Notes: generated by a model not told the origin, from the sequence alone. Counted from the stretch's first letter, positions 16,762-25,165 are shown. The stretch: 51,869 nt of DNA from Anaerocolumna sp. (GCA_029256725.1 JAQSXJ010000026.1:1-51869), one strand, 5' to 3'. Made by a program: numbers and translations.

Positions 16762-16857
16762 ATTATATAAGGTGGTTAAACTCCATTATATTACAGCAAC
16801 TAATTTGTTTATTTACAAGTAATTCCTTTATGCATTAATTCTCGTGAAAAATGGTAC

Positions 16858-16886
16858 TTGTGCTTATATTTGATTTCGTATATAAT
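16858..16886 (+). promoter_or_regulatory. Promoter for pyrK-pyrD-pyrE
   Basis: TTGTGC (16858-16863), 17-base spacer, and consensus TATAAT (16881-16886). The transcript would begin close to the GGG at 16891-16893, giving a leader of only about 30 bases before pyrK. No PyrR-type attenuator fits in that space. Confidence 0.6.
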
Positions 16887-16923
16887 GTATGGGATTAAAA
16901 AATGGCACAGATGGGAGAAAACC

Positions 16924-17658
16924 ATGGCAATTCAGAAACGAGCCCTAATAACATCCCAGGTGCAGATAGCACATACAGAAATTGTGGCACAGGCAAAGCC
17001 CGGACAATTCTTATCCCTGTATTGTAACAATGAGGACAGGCTGCTTCCAAGGCCTATAAGCATCTGCGAGATCAATGCGGCAGAAGGCTCGCTGCGGTTA
17101 GTTTACCGTGTTGCAGGGAAAGGAACAGAAGAGTTTTCAGCACTTAAAAAGGGTGATACCCTTCAGGTATTGGGACCTCTTGGCAACGGATTTCCCTTGG
17201 AGAAGAAGAAAGCCATTTTAATTGGAGGCGGTATTGGTATTCCTCCCATGCTTGAGCTGGCGAAACAGCTGGATTGCGAGAAAAGCATTGTCTTAGGTTA
17301 CCGGGATGTTACCTTTATGAATGATAATTTTCAGCCTTACGGAGAAGTATATCTATCAACAGAGGATGGCAGCTGCGGGGTAAAAGGTAATGTAATTGAT
17401 GCCATCAGACGGTACGGCCTAAAAGCAGACGTTATTTATGCCTGTGGTCCGACTCCTATGTTAAAAGGAGTCAAAGCCTATGCACAGGAACAGGGGATTG
17501 AATGTTATTTATCCTTGGAAGAACGGATGGCCTGTGGAATTGGAGCATGTCTTGCCTGTGTATGTAAGACGAAGGAAAAGGATCATCACACCAATGTGCA
17601 GAACACGCGAATCTGCAAAGAGGGACCAGTATTTGCGAGCAGTGAAATTGAACTGTAG
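16924..17658 (+). CDS. pyrK: Dihydroorotate dehydrogenase B, electron-transfer subunit
   Basis: 244 residues from the ATG at 16924 with TGGGAGA upstream. It is the FAD and [2Fe-2S] partner of PyrD in type 1B dihydroorotate dehydrogenase and passes electrons from dihydroorotate to NAD+. Seen in order are LLPRPISICEI (FAD-binding RPxS-type motif), GTEEFSALKKGDTLQVLGPL, GNGFP, LIGGGIGIPPMLELAK (NAD-binding glycine motif), YACGPTPML, and CGIGACLACVC with a last Cys in RICKEGP (four cluster ligands). Gene order pyrK-pyrD-pyrE is the usual Gram-positive arrangement. Its upstream 18 bases closely match those of pyrD and pyrE. Confidence 0.96.
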   Translation: MAIQKRALITSQVQIAHTEIVAQAKPGQFLSLYCNNEDRLLPRPISICEINAAEGSLRLVYRVAGKGTEEFSALKKGDTLQVLGPLGNGFPLEKKKAILIGGGIGIPPMLELAKQLDCEKSIVLGYRDVTFMNDNFQPYGEVYLSTEDGSCGVKGNVIDAIRRYGLKADVIYACGPTPMLKGVKAYAQEQGIECYLSLEERMACGIGACLACVCKTKEKDHHTNVQNTRICKEGPVFASSEIEL

Positions 17659-17805
17659 CAGATTCTACAACAGATTGCTTTAGTTGAAAGTTTTAAACAT
17701 AGCTTGTGGCTTACATGGGTTTTGATGTGAAAGTACAGACGCGGGATTGGAAACGAAAAGATATCCTGGTTTATATGTGTTATGGCACACAGATGGGAGA
17801 TAATT

Positions 17806-18714
17806 ATGTCAGATACAAAAGTAATCATAGCAGGTGTAGAATGGAAGAACCCCGTAACAACAGCCTCAGGTACCTTTGGTTCAGGAATGGAATTTGCTGA
17901 CTTTGTTGATTTGAACAAACTTGGAGCGGTAACAACAAAAGGTGTTTCATATGAGCCCTGGACTGGTAATCCGGTACCAAGAATTGCAGAGACCGGGAGT
18001 GGAATGCTAAATGCCATCGGTCTGCAGAATCCTGGTGTTGAGATGTTCATAAAAAGAGATCTCCCTTTTCTGAAGAAATATGACACCAAAGTGATTGTAA
18101 ATGTCTGCGGTAAAACCACCGAAGATTATATAAAAGTTGTGGAAAGGCTTGGGGACAGTGAAGTTGATATGTTGGAAATCAATATTTCCTGCCCCAATGT
18201 CAAAGAGGGTGGAATTGCTTTCGGACAGAACTGTCTTGCAGTAGAGGACATTACAAGAGAAGTAAAGAAGTATGCCAAACAACCGGTAATTATGAAGCTT
18301 AGTCCCAATGTTACAGATATCAGAGAAATGGCCAAAGCGGCAGAAGCTGGAGGTGCAGACGCCCTTTCTCTAATCAATACCTTAACAGGTACCAAAGTAG
18401 ACATATATAAGAGAAAGTTTGTATTAGCCAATGAAACCGGTGGTTTGTCAGGACCTGCAGTTAAGCCTGTGGCTCTTCGAATGGTAAATCAGGTCGCCAG
18501 GACGGTTAAGATACCAGTGATTGGAATGGGTGGAATTATGAACAGTGAAGATGCCCTTGAATTCCTTATGGCAGGTGCGGCAGCTATTGCAGTTGGTACA
18601 GCTAACTTTAGAAACCCCACAGCTACAGTTGAAGTAATAGACGGTATCAGTAAGTTCTTAGAGCAGCAGGGAATTCCTGATGTCAAGGAAATCATCGGTT
18701 GTCTTAACAAATAA
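17806..18714 (+). CDS. pyrD: Dihydroorotate dehydrogenase B, catalytic subunit
   Basis: 302 residues from ATG 17806 with GGGAGA 5 bases upstream. The FMN-containing TIM barrel oxidises dihydroorotate to orotate. Typical pieces of class 1B are NPVTTASGTFGSG, GAVTTKGVS, ENISCPNV-type INISCPNVKEGG with the catalytic cysteine, VIMKLSPNV, LINTLTGTKVD, TGGLSGPAVKP, PVIGMGGI and VGTANFRNP near the phosphate site. The presence of pyrK next to it confirms the NAD-linked heterotetramer rather than the fumarate-linked class 1A. The gap from pyrK is 147 bp, longer than usual, and carries the pre-start motif shared by the three genes. Confidence 0.97.
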   Translation: MSDTKVIIAGVEWKNPVTTASGTFGSGMEFADFVDLNKLGAVTTKGVSYEPWTGNPVPRIAETGSGMLNAIGLQNPGVEMFIKRDLPFLKKYDTKVIVNVCGKTTEDYIKVVERLGDSEVDMLEINISCPNVKEGGIAFGQNCLAVEDITREVKKYAKQPVIMKLSPNVTDIREMAKAAEAGGADALSLINTLTGTKVDIYKRKFVLANETGGLSGPAVKPVALRMVNQVARTVKIPVIGMGGIMNSEDALEFLMAGAAAIAVGTANFRNPTATVEVIDGISKFLEQQGIPDVKEIIGCLNK

Positions 18715-18764
18715 GCTTTTTAAGTGGTTTTTGTGCCGTTAATGGCGGCGGAATGGAGAAAATT

Positions 18765-19442
18765 ATGGAAAAATATAAGCAGGAATTTATAGAATTTATG
18801 GTAGACTGTGGTGTTTTAAAATTTGGTGACTTCACAACAAAGAGCGGACGTAAGACACCTTTTTTTATAAATGCAGGTTTTTATCGTACCGGCTCACAGT
18901 TAAGAAAATTAGGCGAGTATTATGCGAAGGCAATAGAATCAGCTTTTGGGCTGGATTTCGACGTTCTCTTTGGACCTGCTTATAAGGGAATCCCTTTGAG
19001 TGTGGCAGCCTCTATGGCAATCAGTGAATTCTATAATACAGAGATTCGCTATTGTTCCAACCGAAAGGAAGTTAAAGATCATGGTGATACAGGAATTCTG
19101 CTTGGCAGCCCTATTTATGATAAGGACAAAGTTATAATTATTGAAGATGTCACCACAGCAGGTACTTCTATAGGTGAGACAATGCCTATATTAAAAGCTC
19201 AGGGGGAGGTATCCGTACTAGGGCTGGTAGTATCAGTAGACCGAATGGAAAGAGGCCAGGGAGAGAAAAATGCTCTTGCTGAGATTGAAGAAGTGTATGA
19301 AATTAATACTACATCTATTGTAACCATGGAAGAAGTAGTTGAACATTTATACAATAAGCCTTATAATGGAAATATCATAATAGATGATGCTCTAAAAAAT
19401 GCTATCGATGCATATTATAAGCAATACGGAGCCAGCTGTTAA
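18765..19442 (+). CDS. pyrE: Orotate phosphoribosyltransferase
   Basis: 225 residues. The start at 18765 is preferred to the in-frame ATG at 18753 because GGAG (18755-18758) falls between them with 6-base spacing, matching the pyrK and pyrD arrangement. The enzyme joins orotate to PRPP to give OMP. The PRPP-binding motif VIIIEDVTTAGTSIGE is intact, with FGPAYKGIPLSVAA and CSNRKEVKDHGDTG (flexible catalytic loop with Lys) before it. The length is the common bacterial and yeast-like form. Downstream PyrF completes the path, but pyrF lies in the first pyr cluster 13 kb upstream. Confidence 0.96.
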   Translation: MEKYKQEFIEFMVDCGVLKFGDFTTKSGRKTPFFINAGFYRTGSQLRKLGEYYAKAIESAFGLDFDVLFGPAYKGIPLSVAASMAISEFYNTEIRYCSNRKEVKDHGDTGILLGSPIYDKDKVIIIEDVTTAGTSIGETMPILKAQGEVSVLGLVVSVDRMERGQGEKNALAEIEEVYEINTTSIVTMEEVVEHLYNKPYNGNIIIDDALKNAIDAYYKQYGASC

Positions 19443-19494
19443 GTAATGTAAGCATAAGGAAAGGGCTGCAACAGGCAGCGGTCAGGAGTCGGAT

Positions 19495-19647
19495 ATGAGT
19501 GAAAAAATCTATACTACCATGAAGTCAGTAGGTGTAGGAAATATTGTAATAGGAATTCTTCTCATAGTCACTGGTATTACCAGCGGTGTCCTAGTGATTG
19601 TTAACGGTGGCAGATTACTAAGGAAAAAATCAGAGATTCTATTTTAA
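19495..19647 (+). CDS. Small two-helix-like membrane protein, 50 aa
   Basis: 50 residues: a short polar start (MSEKIYTTMKSVGVGN), a hydrophobic stretch IVIGILLIVTGITSGVLVIV, and a basic end NGGRLLRKKSEILF. AGGAG lies 6 bases before the ATG, and a strong terminator follows 45 bp after the stop. The hydrophobic part is long enough for one bent or two very short membrane segments around a Gly-rich turn, with the basic tail in the cytosol. I have the impression of a conserved small protein of Lachnospiraceae, but no function is known. It probably shares the pyrKDE transcript, 52 bp after pyrE. Confidence 0.65.
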   Translation: MSEKIYTTMKSVGVGNIVIGILLIVTGITSGVLVIVNGGRLLRKKSEILF

Positions 19648-19692
19648 ATTAACAGAGAGTGTATGTAGGTATAATAATCAAGCACACTCTGG

Positions 19693-19733
19693 AAAGACCT
19701 CCATGGCATATGTCCATCAGGAGGTCTTTTTTC
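19693..19733 (+). terminator. Strong intrinsic terminator after the pyrKDE / small membrane protein unit
   Basis: AAAGACCTCC (19693-19702) pairs with GGAGGTCTTT (19720-19729), with a 17-base loop and a run of six T. An additional weaker pairing of AGAGTGT with ACACTCT lies just upstream (19653-19690). Confidence 0.9.
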
Positions 19734-19753
19734 AAAAAATTTCTAAAAAGCAC

Positions 19754-19782
19754 TTTACATTTACAAAAATTTCATTTATTAT
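19754..19782 (+). promoter_or_regulatory. Probable promoter of the Tad-like cluster
   Basis: TTTACA (19754-19759), 17 bases, TATTAT (19777-19782), about 215 bp upstream of the first gene. The leader holds a perfect 7-bp hairpin with AAACGGT (19874-19880) and ACCGTTT (19890-19896), and a 14-bp palindrome CGCACCATGGTGCG (19953-19966). GCGCACC occurs in both. I tested by eye for a cyclic-di-GMP riboswitch and did not find its conserved core. Confidence 0.5.
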
Positions 19783-19960
19783 TAAGAATATCTTAAGTTC
19801 TCGTATTTAATCTTTTTTCTATTTTATCGAAAACATTCCATCAAAGCGAGGTGGTAAACTATATGAGTTAACCAAACGGTTATAGGCGCACCGTTTAATT
19901 TATATGCCGTAAAATAATTATTTTGTTCAGCAATATCCACTTCTGATTTAAGCGCACCAT

Positions 19961-19994
19961 GGTGCGAATGAGGGTTAGGTGCGAATGGAGGTTA
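19961..19994 (+). repeat. 17-bp tandem duplication covering the ribosome binding site
   Basis: GGTGCGAATGAGGGTTA (19961-19977) is followed immediately by GGTGCGAATGGAGGTTA (19978-19994), 15 of 17 bases identical. The second copy carries the GGAGG used by the next gene (ATG at 19997). The first carries GAGGG. The first copy overlaps the 14-bp palindrome. Confidence 0.8.
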
Positions 19995-19996
19995 AC

Positions 19997-20926
19997 ATGA
20001 AAATTGCTTTTTGGAGCAGCGCCAAGGGGAGTAATGGTGTGACCAGTAATCTGGCCTGCGTCAGTATTGCTATGGCATTTGAGAATTCTGTTAAAACAAT
20101 ATTGTTAGAAAACCATTATCAAAAAAACACACTGGCAGATATGCTCATTCACAGACAGGCAAAAAGAAAGAACAGAAATGCTGTTAATGTTAGCAGATAC
20201 AAGGGGCTTGAGCATGTGATAAATCAACTGTCAAGAAATAGGTACAACAGACATTTTAATTATACAGACATGACAGCGGAGGAGAAACCGGATGACGAAC
20301 TATGGGTGTTAAAAGATTCAAAAGGCAGAAAAACCTATCTTACATCGAAGGAAGATGAGAAACTGATAAAAGAAGCTTCTTTCGAAATTCTGATTAATTC
20401 TTTATACTATATCCCAATTGGGAATCAAATCAATGAGTTTATCTTTGACTATATCCTGAATGAAAATATTATGAAAATTCTATGGGCAAGTGAAATATTT
20501 GCAGGTTACACATTTATTGACACTTCTAATATTAATCATATGAGTTCTAAAATCATATTGGATGAAGCAGATCTTGTAGTAGTAAATCTGATACAGGAAG
20601 AAGATCTGATCGACCAGTTCTTTCGTAATTATTCCTCCTTACTTTCAAAGAGTATAGTTCTGTTAAGTGAGTTTAACAACAATTCTTTAAAATCAGATAC
20701 GCTTCTCGGAAAATATCCCGTCCAAACCTCAAAGATTATCGCTATTCCCTATAATATGGAATACAATCAGGCCATACAGCAAGGTACAATCGTAGAATTT
20801 ATGACACGCAATTACGGCTGCAAGAAAGACAACCCTAACTATGAGTTTATTAGGGCAGTAAAACGTGCGGTATTTGTAATTCAAGAAGAATTAGATAACA
20901 GACAGAGAGGATTAGTGAATGAGTAA
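19997..20926 (+). CDS. ParA/MinD/CpaE-like protein with degenerate P-loop (first of three)
   Basis: 309 residues from ATG 19997 with GGAGG 5 bases upstream. The N-terminus MKIAFWSSAKGSNGVTSNLA follows the first strand and deviant Walker A loop of ParA/MinD proteins. The signature lysine K10 is present, but the GK[ST] lysine is Val15, so ATP hydrolysis is doubtful. Later, AGYTFIDTSN and ADLVVVNLIQEE resemble the Walker B and the next strand of the fold. Residues about 55-130 form an insertion rich in basic and acidic residues. In Tad systems CpaE (TadZ) localises the machinery at the cell pole. By context this is a structural or localising homologue. The end overlaps the next gene by 8 bases. 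Confidence 0.7.
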   Translation: MKIAFWSSAKGSNGVTSNLACVSIAMAFENSVKTILLENHYQKNTLADMLIHRQAKRKNRNAVNVSRYKGLEHVINQLSRNRYNRHFNYTDMTAEEKPDDELWVLKDSKGRKTYLTSKEDEKLIKEASFEILINSLYYIPIGNQINEFIFDYILNENIMKILWASEIFAGYTFIDTSNINHMSSKIILDEADLVVVNLIQEEDLIDQFFRNYSSLLSKSIVLLSEFNNNSLKSDTLLGKYPVQTSKIIAIPYNMEYNQAIQQGTIVEFMTRNYGCKKDNPNYEFIRAVKRAVFVIQEELDNRQRGLVNE

Positions 20927-21890
20927 AAGATTAAAAAGACCTCTTTCCGGGAAGGAAATTGCAAAGCGTATTGCAGTAGGACTTCTATGCGTTATATTGC
21001 CTGTTGGCATTTTTGCCGGATATTTAAAGGTAAAGAGTATTTATGAACACCGGATTGAAATAATGTCGGAGGTTTTACAGCAGTATACTGTTACGGTATA
21101 TGAGGCAACTGCTGAGATTAAAGCCGGAGATATAATAACCGGAACAACTGTGGCAGCTGCTGAGACTTTATCAGGTCAAGATAAGAGTAATTTCATGTCT
21201 GAAACTGATATAGGACATAAAGCACTTATAGATATTCCGGCAGGAACACATATTCTTAAAAATATGATAACGGATGAAGCTATGGACGATAGTAAAAGAG
21301 AAGTGGAGTTCTCTCTTAACCTGGCAGGAGAGAATATAAAGAAAGGGGATTATACTGACATTCGCCTGCGATATCCAAACGGTGAAGATTATATCGTCAT
21401 CAGCAAGAGCTGCATCAACCGGATTGACTCAGAAAAAGGATATCTATATCTGAATTTGTCACCGGATGAAATACATTTGATGTCTTCGGCCTTAGTGGAC
21501 TGTTTTCTAAAGTCAGGAACTTATTTATATACTACTAAATATATTGCAGCATCTTATCAAAAGCCCTCCTATGTTACCTATACCCCGAACGAGGACGTAC
21601 TAAGTTTGATACAACAAGATCCTAATGTATTAGAAGCCGCCAGAGATTACCTGAGTGAAGGAAAACGCACAGGACTGGAGGAAAGACTGGGTACCTATTA
21701 TGAAAATTATCGCAGTACCCAGGACGAAGGCAGTGAGAATAATATGTATAACAAAGATTCTGCTGATGCCTACCAGTACATAACAGGGAAAGAGAGAACT
21801 TCTGACAATGGGATAGATTATTTAGAAGAAGGCAATGGAGGAGAGGAATATCAAGTAGAGGATAGTTACGAGGTAGAGTATGCAGAGTGA
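20919..21890 (+). CDS. CpaB/RcpC-like SAF-domain membrane protein
   Basis: 323 residues. A basic start (MSKRLKRPLSGKEIAKR) leads into one membrane helix at about 16-36, then an extracytoplasmic region. A SAF-like segment (about 55-115) shows the expected pattern: VTVYEATAEIKAGDIITGTT, then a variable loop, then IDIPAGTHILKNMI. In Flp pilus assembly protein CpaB/RcpC this domain sits in the periplasm of Gram-negatives and is linked to the secretin; in a Gram-positive cell it would lie outside the membrane. A second beta-rich part follows, and the C-terminal 70 residues are low-complexity, acidic and Asn-rich. The gene overlaps both neighbours (8 and 11 bases), so translation is coupled. Confidence 0.75.
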   Translation: MSKRLKRPLSGKEIAKRIAVGLLCVILPVGIFAGYLKVKSIYEHRIEIMSEVLQQYTVTVYEATAEIKAGDIITGTTVAAAETLSGQDKSNFMSETDIGHKALIDIPAGTHILKNMITDEAMDDSKREVEFSLNLAGENIKKGDYTDIRLRYPNGEDYIVISKSCINRIDSEKGYLYLNLSPDEIHLMSSALVDCFLKSGTYLYTTKYIAASYQKPSYVTYTPNEDVLSLIQQDPNVLEAARDYLSEGKRTGLEERLGTYYENYRSTQDEGSENNMYNKDSADAYQYITGKERTSDNGIDYLEEGNGGEEYQVEDSYEVEYAE

Positions 21891-22539
21891 GTTAACAACA
21901 TTAGGGTTTGCAGGGGGCAACAGCTATGATTTGATATTTTATATAGCAGTGTTTTTAAGCGCTCTGGATAAAAAAGTATTACTTGTGGATAATTCTCCCT
22001 GTAAAGCATTAAGTTATTGTATACCAACACCAAAAGGGATGGACGCAGAAGAGACATTAACCTGTTATGAAAGGCTGAAGTTGTGTAAAGACACAAATAT
22101 TGAAAAAATTCATGGTGAGTATGATTATATATTGATAGACTTTGGAATGAACCTAGACCATAAGAATATCGCATGTATTGATTATCGTTTTCTGGTTACA
22201 GATACAAGGATACATAATCTGGATGCTCTACAGATATTTAGAAAAGAAGATCAGGACTACTATCTTTTAGTCAGGGACATTGTGAAAGGGATAAATGAGT
22301 CGTATCTTCCCATGCTGTTGGACCACAAAGGCCTTAAAGGAAAGAAGAACTATTATTTATACCTGGATGAAACAGACAGTGAAGCTGGCAGTGCACTACA
22401 GTATTATCACAGCTATAATTTTAAGAAACTTTCACCTGGAATTAAGTTGCTGATCAGAGAACTCCTAAAGGAAATAAACATTACAGATATAAAAGCTATA
22501 AAAGCAGCCACTAAGAAAATTAGAAAGGGAGGGATTTGA
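21880..22539 (+). CDS. ParA/MinD-fold protein with no recognisable P-loop (second of three)
   Basis: 219 residues. The N-terminus MQSELTTLGFAGGNSYDLIF sits where a Walker A loop would be, but FAGGNSYDL lacks both lysines and the Thr/Ser. The rest keeps the fold's rhythm: KKVLLVDNSPCKALSY (strand with the Asp of the A' motif), then EYDYILIDFGMNLDH, the Walker B strand with D, and YRFLVTDTRIHNLDALQIF. Domain C-termini are helical and basic (AIKAATKKIRKGGI). It overlaps the CpaB-like gene by 11 bases, and its TGA overlaps the next ATG (TGATG). It is probably a non-hydrolysing paralogue acting with its two neighbours. I assign the fold, not the function. Confidence 0.6.
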   Translation: MQSELTTLGFAGGNSYDLIFYIAVFLSALDKKVLLVDNSPCKALSYCIPTPKGMDAEETLTCYERLKLCKDTNIEKIHGEYDYILIDFGMNLDHKNIACIDYRFLVTDTRIHNLDALQIFRKEDQDYYLLVRDIVKGINESYLPMLLDHKGLKGKKNYYLYLDETDSEAGSALQYYHSYNFKKLSPGIKLLIRELLKEINITDIKAIKAATKKIRKGGI

Positions 22540-23357
22540 TGCATGTAGTATTTTGGAGCCCGGTAACCGGACAGACGGGTACAACTTCTTCTCTGGCAGC
22601 TATAGCCCTGACCGCAGCATATCGAAGTAAGAAAAAGGTACTTCTGACTCAGACGCATTACGGTAACCGTGAGTTGGAAGAAATTCTCCTTGGCAGCAAT
22701 CAGACGGAAGAAATATATCATAATATCGGCTTAGATGCTTTATTAAGACTTATAAGGACTCAAAACCTGACTGATGGAGATGAAGCAGCACAAATCATGA
22801 AGGATTATATAATGAGTCTTGGTAAAGGCGGACTTGATCTGTTATGCGGTACCAGAAATCATTATGGAGTTGAACGGGAGGAGGAACTGGCAAAGTATCT
22901 GCCCTTCATTTATAACAGACTAAAAGAAGGATATGATTTAATACTTACAGATTCGTGCTCTGGAAATAACAGATTATCACAGAGTCTCTGGAAAGAAGCG
23001 GATATACTGGCTGTGACTTTGAACCAGAATATAACAGTAATCAGGAATGCCCTTAAGGAGTATCAATTTCCTTTGGATAAAACCATATTTATGCTTAACA
23101 ATTATCAGAGCAGTTCCACATATAACCTAAGAAATCTTGAAAAGCATTATAATGAATTTGAAGGCAGACTCTATGAAATTCCACATTTAACGGCCTTTAT
23201 GGATGCAGTTTCTGACAGAGATTTAATAAACTTCTACTTAAAGAATATGACCTTAAGTAAGCAAGGTGAAAGGGAAGCTTTCTTTCAGAAGGTTTTTAAA
23301 CTGACAGAAGTGTTACTAAGAAAGAGGGACAGGGGAGGTAAGGGTTATGTTACTTAA
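22539..23357 (+). CDS. ParA/MinD/CpaE-like protein with degenerate P-loop (third of three)
   Basis: 272 residues from ATG 22539 (GGGAGG upstream). The opening MHVVFWSPVTGQTGTTSSLA aligns with the first gene of the cluster (MKIAFWSSAKGSNGVTSNLA). Here the Walker A lysine position is Thr15 and the signature lysine is absent too, while Thr16-Ser17 remain. KKKVLLTQTHYGNRELEEIL matches the A' region and EGYDLILTDSCSGNN the Walker B strand. ADILAVTLNQNITVIRNALK and MLNNYQ follow the later strands of MinD proteins. Resemblance to the gene at 19997 suggests an internal duplication. It overlaps the following ATPase gene by 11 bases. A scaffold role in the same complex is inferred. Confidence 0.7.
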   Translation: MHVVFWSPVTGQTGTTSSLAAIALTAAYRSKKKVLLTQTHYGNRELEEILLGSNQTEEIYHNIGLDALLRLIRTQNLTDGDEAAQIMKDYIMSLGKGGLDLLCGTRNHYGVEREEELAKYLPFIYNRLKEGYDLILTDSCSGNNRLSQSLWKEADILAVTLNQNITVIRNALKEYQFPLDKTIFMLNNYQSSSTYNLRNLEKHYNEFEGRLYEIPHLTAFMDAVSDRDLINFYLKNMTLSKQGEREAFFQKVFKLTEVLLRKRDRGGKGYVT

Positions 23358-25164
23358 TTTTTTAATAATCCTTCTGCTGCTTACAGGAATTACGGGATTT
23401 GCGGCATTAAGCCTGATACCGAATAAGAAAGAAGAGAAGCTGACTAATAGTTATTCCATTGAAGAGATCATAAAAACAGTAGATAGAGTATTTGCAGAAA
23501 TTCTTGATAAAGATTATAGGCGCTTAAATCTTAACCAGAAAGAAACGATGAAGCGCGAAAATATTAAGAAGCTTATAAAGAAGTGCCTTAAGAAATCCGC
23601 AGAAGGTGATGAAGAAGCAAAGGAGTACATTAAGGATTATATCAAAGAGATTCTTCTGCATAAAATAATGCTGAACGAAGAGAACATAGAGGAAGTCATC
23701 CCCTTTCATTGTACTGATAAGCTCACTGGGCAGGATAAATTCGAGATATTGCTTCATCTGTATTATAAAGACTACAAGAAAGACGGACTTCAAAAATTTC
23801 TGGAAAAGAATCGTCTGGAAACAGCTTATACCATTACTGAGGCTGAATTGGAAAAGGCATATTTTAAAGAGATAACACACCTGTCTTTTGAGGATAAGGT
23901 GGAGGTCATAGTACAGAGAGTGTATCAGCAGTACAGAGGCTTTGGTATAATTGACAGGTTAAGGGAGATGAAAATCGATGGTATTTCAGCAGGTGTTTCA
24001 GCTGGGAATCTGCTAGGTAGTAGGTCAGGAATGACAGCAGGCTTTCTCGAGGAAGAGATATTTGCTAAGCGGATAGGAAATAAAAAAGAGTATCATACCG
24101 GCATAAAAGAGGAGGAGAGTCTCCTTGATGTATGGATATTCTACAAAGGAAGAACCATACGACTTGATTTTCTGCGCTTTCCATCGGAAAGAGAACTCAT
24201 GCGTGTCTGCAAAAGCATATACAGGCATAATAATCCCGGTTTCTTAAGCGAAACCAGAGGCTATCTTGTAAATGACATGAAGGACGGCTCGAGAGTAGTA
24301 GTATTTCGTCCACCCATATCCGTAAGCTGGGCATTCTTTGTTCGAAAACATGATAATATAATAACGATGGATATCAGTAGGGTTATTTATGATGAAGGAG
24401 CAGATCAAGTAATTCAACTTCTTAAATGGATGATTAAAGGATGCCTTTCCATTGCGATCACAGGAGAAATGGGAAGTGGAAAAACAACCTTGTTAAAACT
24501 TCTGATACAGTTTATTGAAGAACACTATCCAATTCGTGTATATGAACAGGTATATGAGCTTAATCTAAATAAAGCATATCCCAATCGTAATATATTCTCC
24601 TTAAGAGATAGTCCTGAAGTTTCCGGACAGGATATACTAAATGTTATGAAGAAAACAGACGGAACAGTTCTTATACTAGGTGAGGTTGCATCACATGAAA
24701 CTGCCAATTACCTTATTGAAATTTCCCAAATCTCAAAAATGACCTTATGCTCCCATCATGCGGAGACCACAGAAGATCTGATATCTTATTTTAAGATTTC
24801 ACAGCTTAGAGAGGGTGGCTTTCATAAGGAAGATCTGGCGGAGTATCAAGCAGCCAATGCCATAAACATTGACATTCATATGGAGAATAAAAATGGTCAC
24901 CGCTATATTTCAAGAATAACTGAGATAATCCCTTATTACAAGAAGGACTTGCCTGGAGGACTGGTAGAAGCAACCCAGGAATATTACAAAAGAAGGACAA
25001 GCCCTGTGACTTTTGAAACAAGAGATATCCTATCCTTTATAGATGGTAAGTATATTATACAGCAAGGTTTCTCTGTTAAAAGCCAGGGGCATATTCTTTA
25101 TAATTTGCCGGATTCAGAAAGACAGGAATTCAGTGAATATATGAAGGGAGGAGGTAAGCTGTAG
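23347..25164 (+). CDS. CpaF/TadA-like secretion ATPase with N-terminal membrane anchor
   Basis: 605 residues, AGGTAAGGG-type ribosome site upstream. An N-terminal hydrophobic helix (about 2-24) is followed by a long, highly charged helical region (30-190). A conserved N-terminal domain comes next (about 190-340, with KIDGISAGVS and GSRVVVFRPPIS), and then the RecA-like motor. The P-loop GEMGSGKT is intact at 373-380; TDGTVLILGEVASHETANYL carries the Walker B Glu, and TLCSHHAETTEDL is the His box. This is the type II/IV secretion ATPase that powers Tad pilus assembly. It is the only intact ATPase in the cluster. A membrane-anchored N-terminus and a roughly 180-residue lead are unusual for CpaF, which is normally soluble and nearer 450 residues. 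Confidence 0.82.
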   Translation: MLLNFLIILLLLTGITGFAALSLIPNKKEEKLTNSYSIEEIIKTVDRVFAEILDKDYRRLNLNQKETMKRENIKKLIKKCLKKSAEGDEEAKEYIKDYIKEILLHKIMLNEENIEEVIPFHCTDKLTGQDKFEILLHLYYKDYKKDGLQKFLEKNRLETAYTITEAELEKAYFKEITHLSFEDKVEVIVQRVYQQYRGFGIIDRLREMKIDGISAGVSAGNLLGSRSGMTAGFLEEEIFAKRIGNKKEYHTGIKEEESLLDVWIFYKGRTIRLDFLRFPSERELMRVCKSIYRHNNPGFLSETRGYLVNDMKDGSRVVVFRPPISVSWAFFVRKHDNIITMDISRVIYDEGADQVIQLLKWMIKGCLSIAITGEMGSGKTTLLKLLIQFIEEHYPIRVYEQVYELNLNKAYPNRNIFSLRDSPEVSGQDILNVMKKTDGTVLILGEVASHETANYLIEISQISKMTLCSHHAETTEDLISYFKISQLREGGFHKEDLAEYQAANAINIDIHMENKNGHRYISRITEIIPYYKKDLPGGLVEATQEYYKRRTSPVTFETRDILSFIDGKYIIQQGFSVKSQGHILYNLPDSERQEFSEYMKGGGKL

Positions 25165-25165
25165 A

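Noticed and set aside
19800..19996. Cyclic-di-GMP riboswitch upstream of the Tad-like cluster
   Set aside because: Looked for because such switches control pilus genes, but the conserved core sequences are not present; only short hairpins were found.
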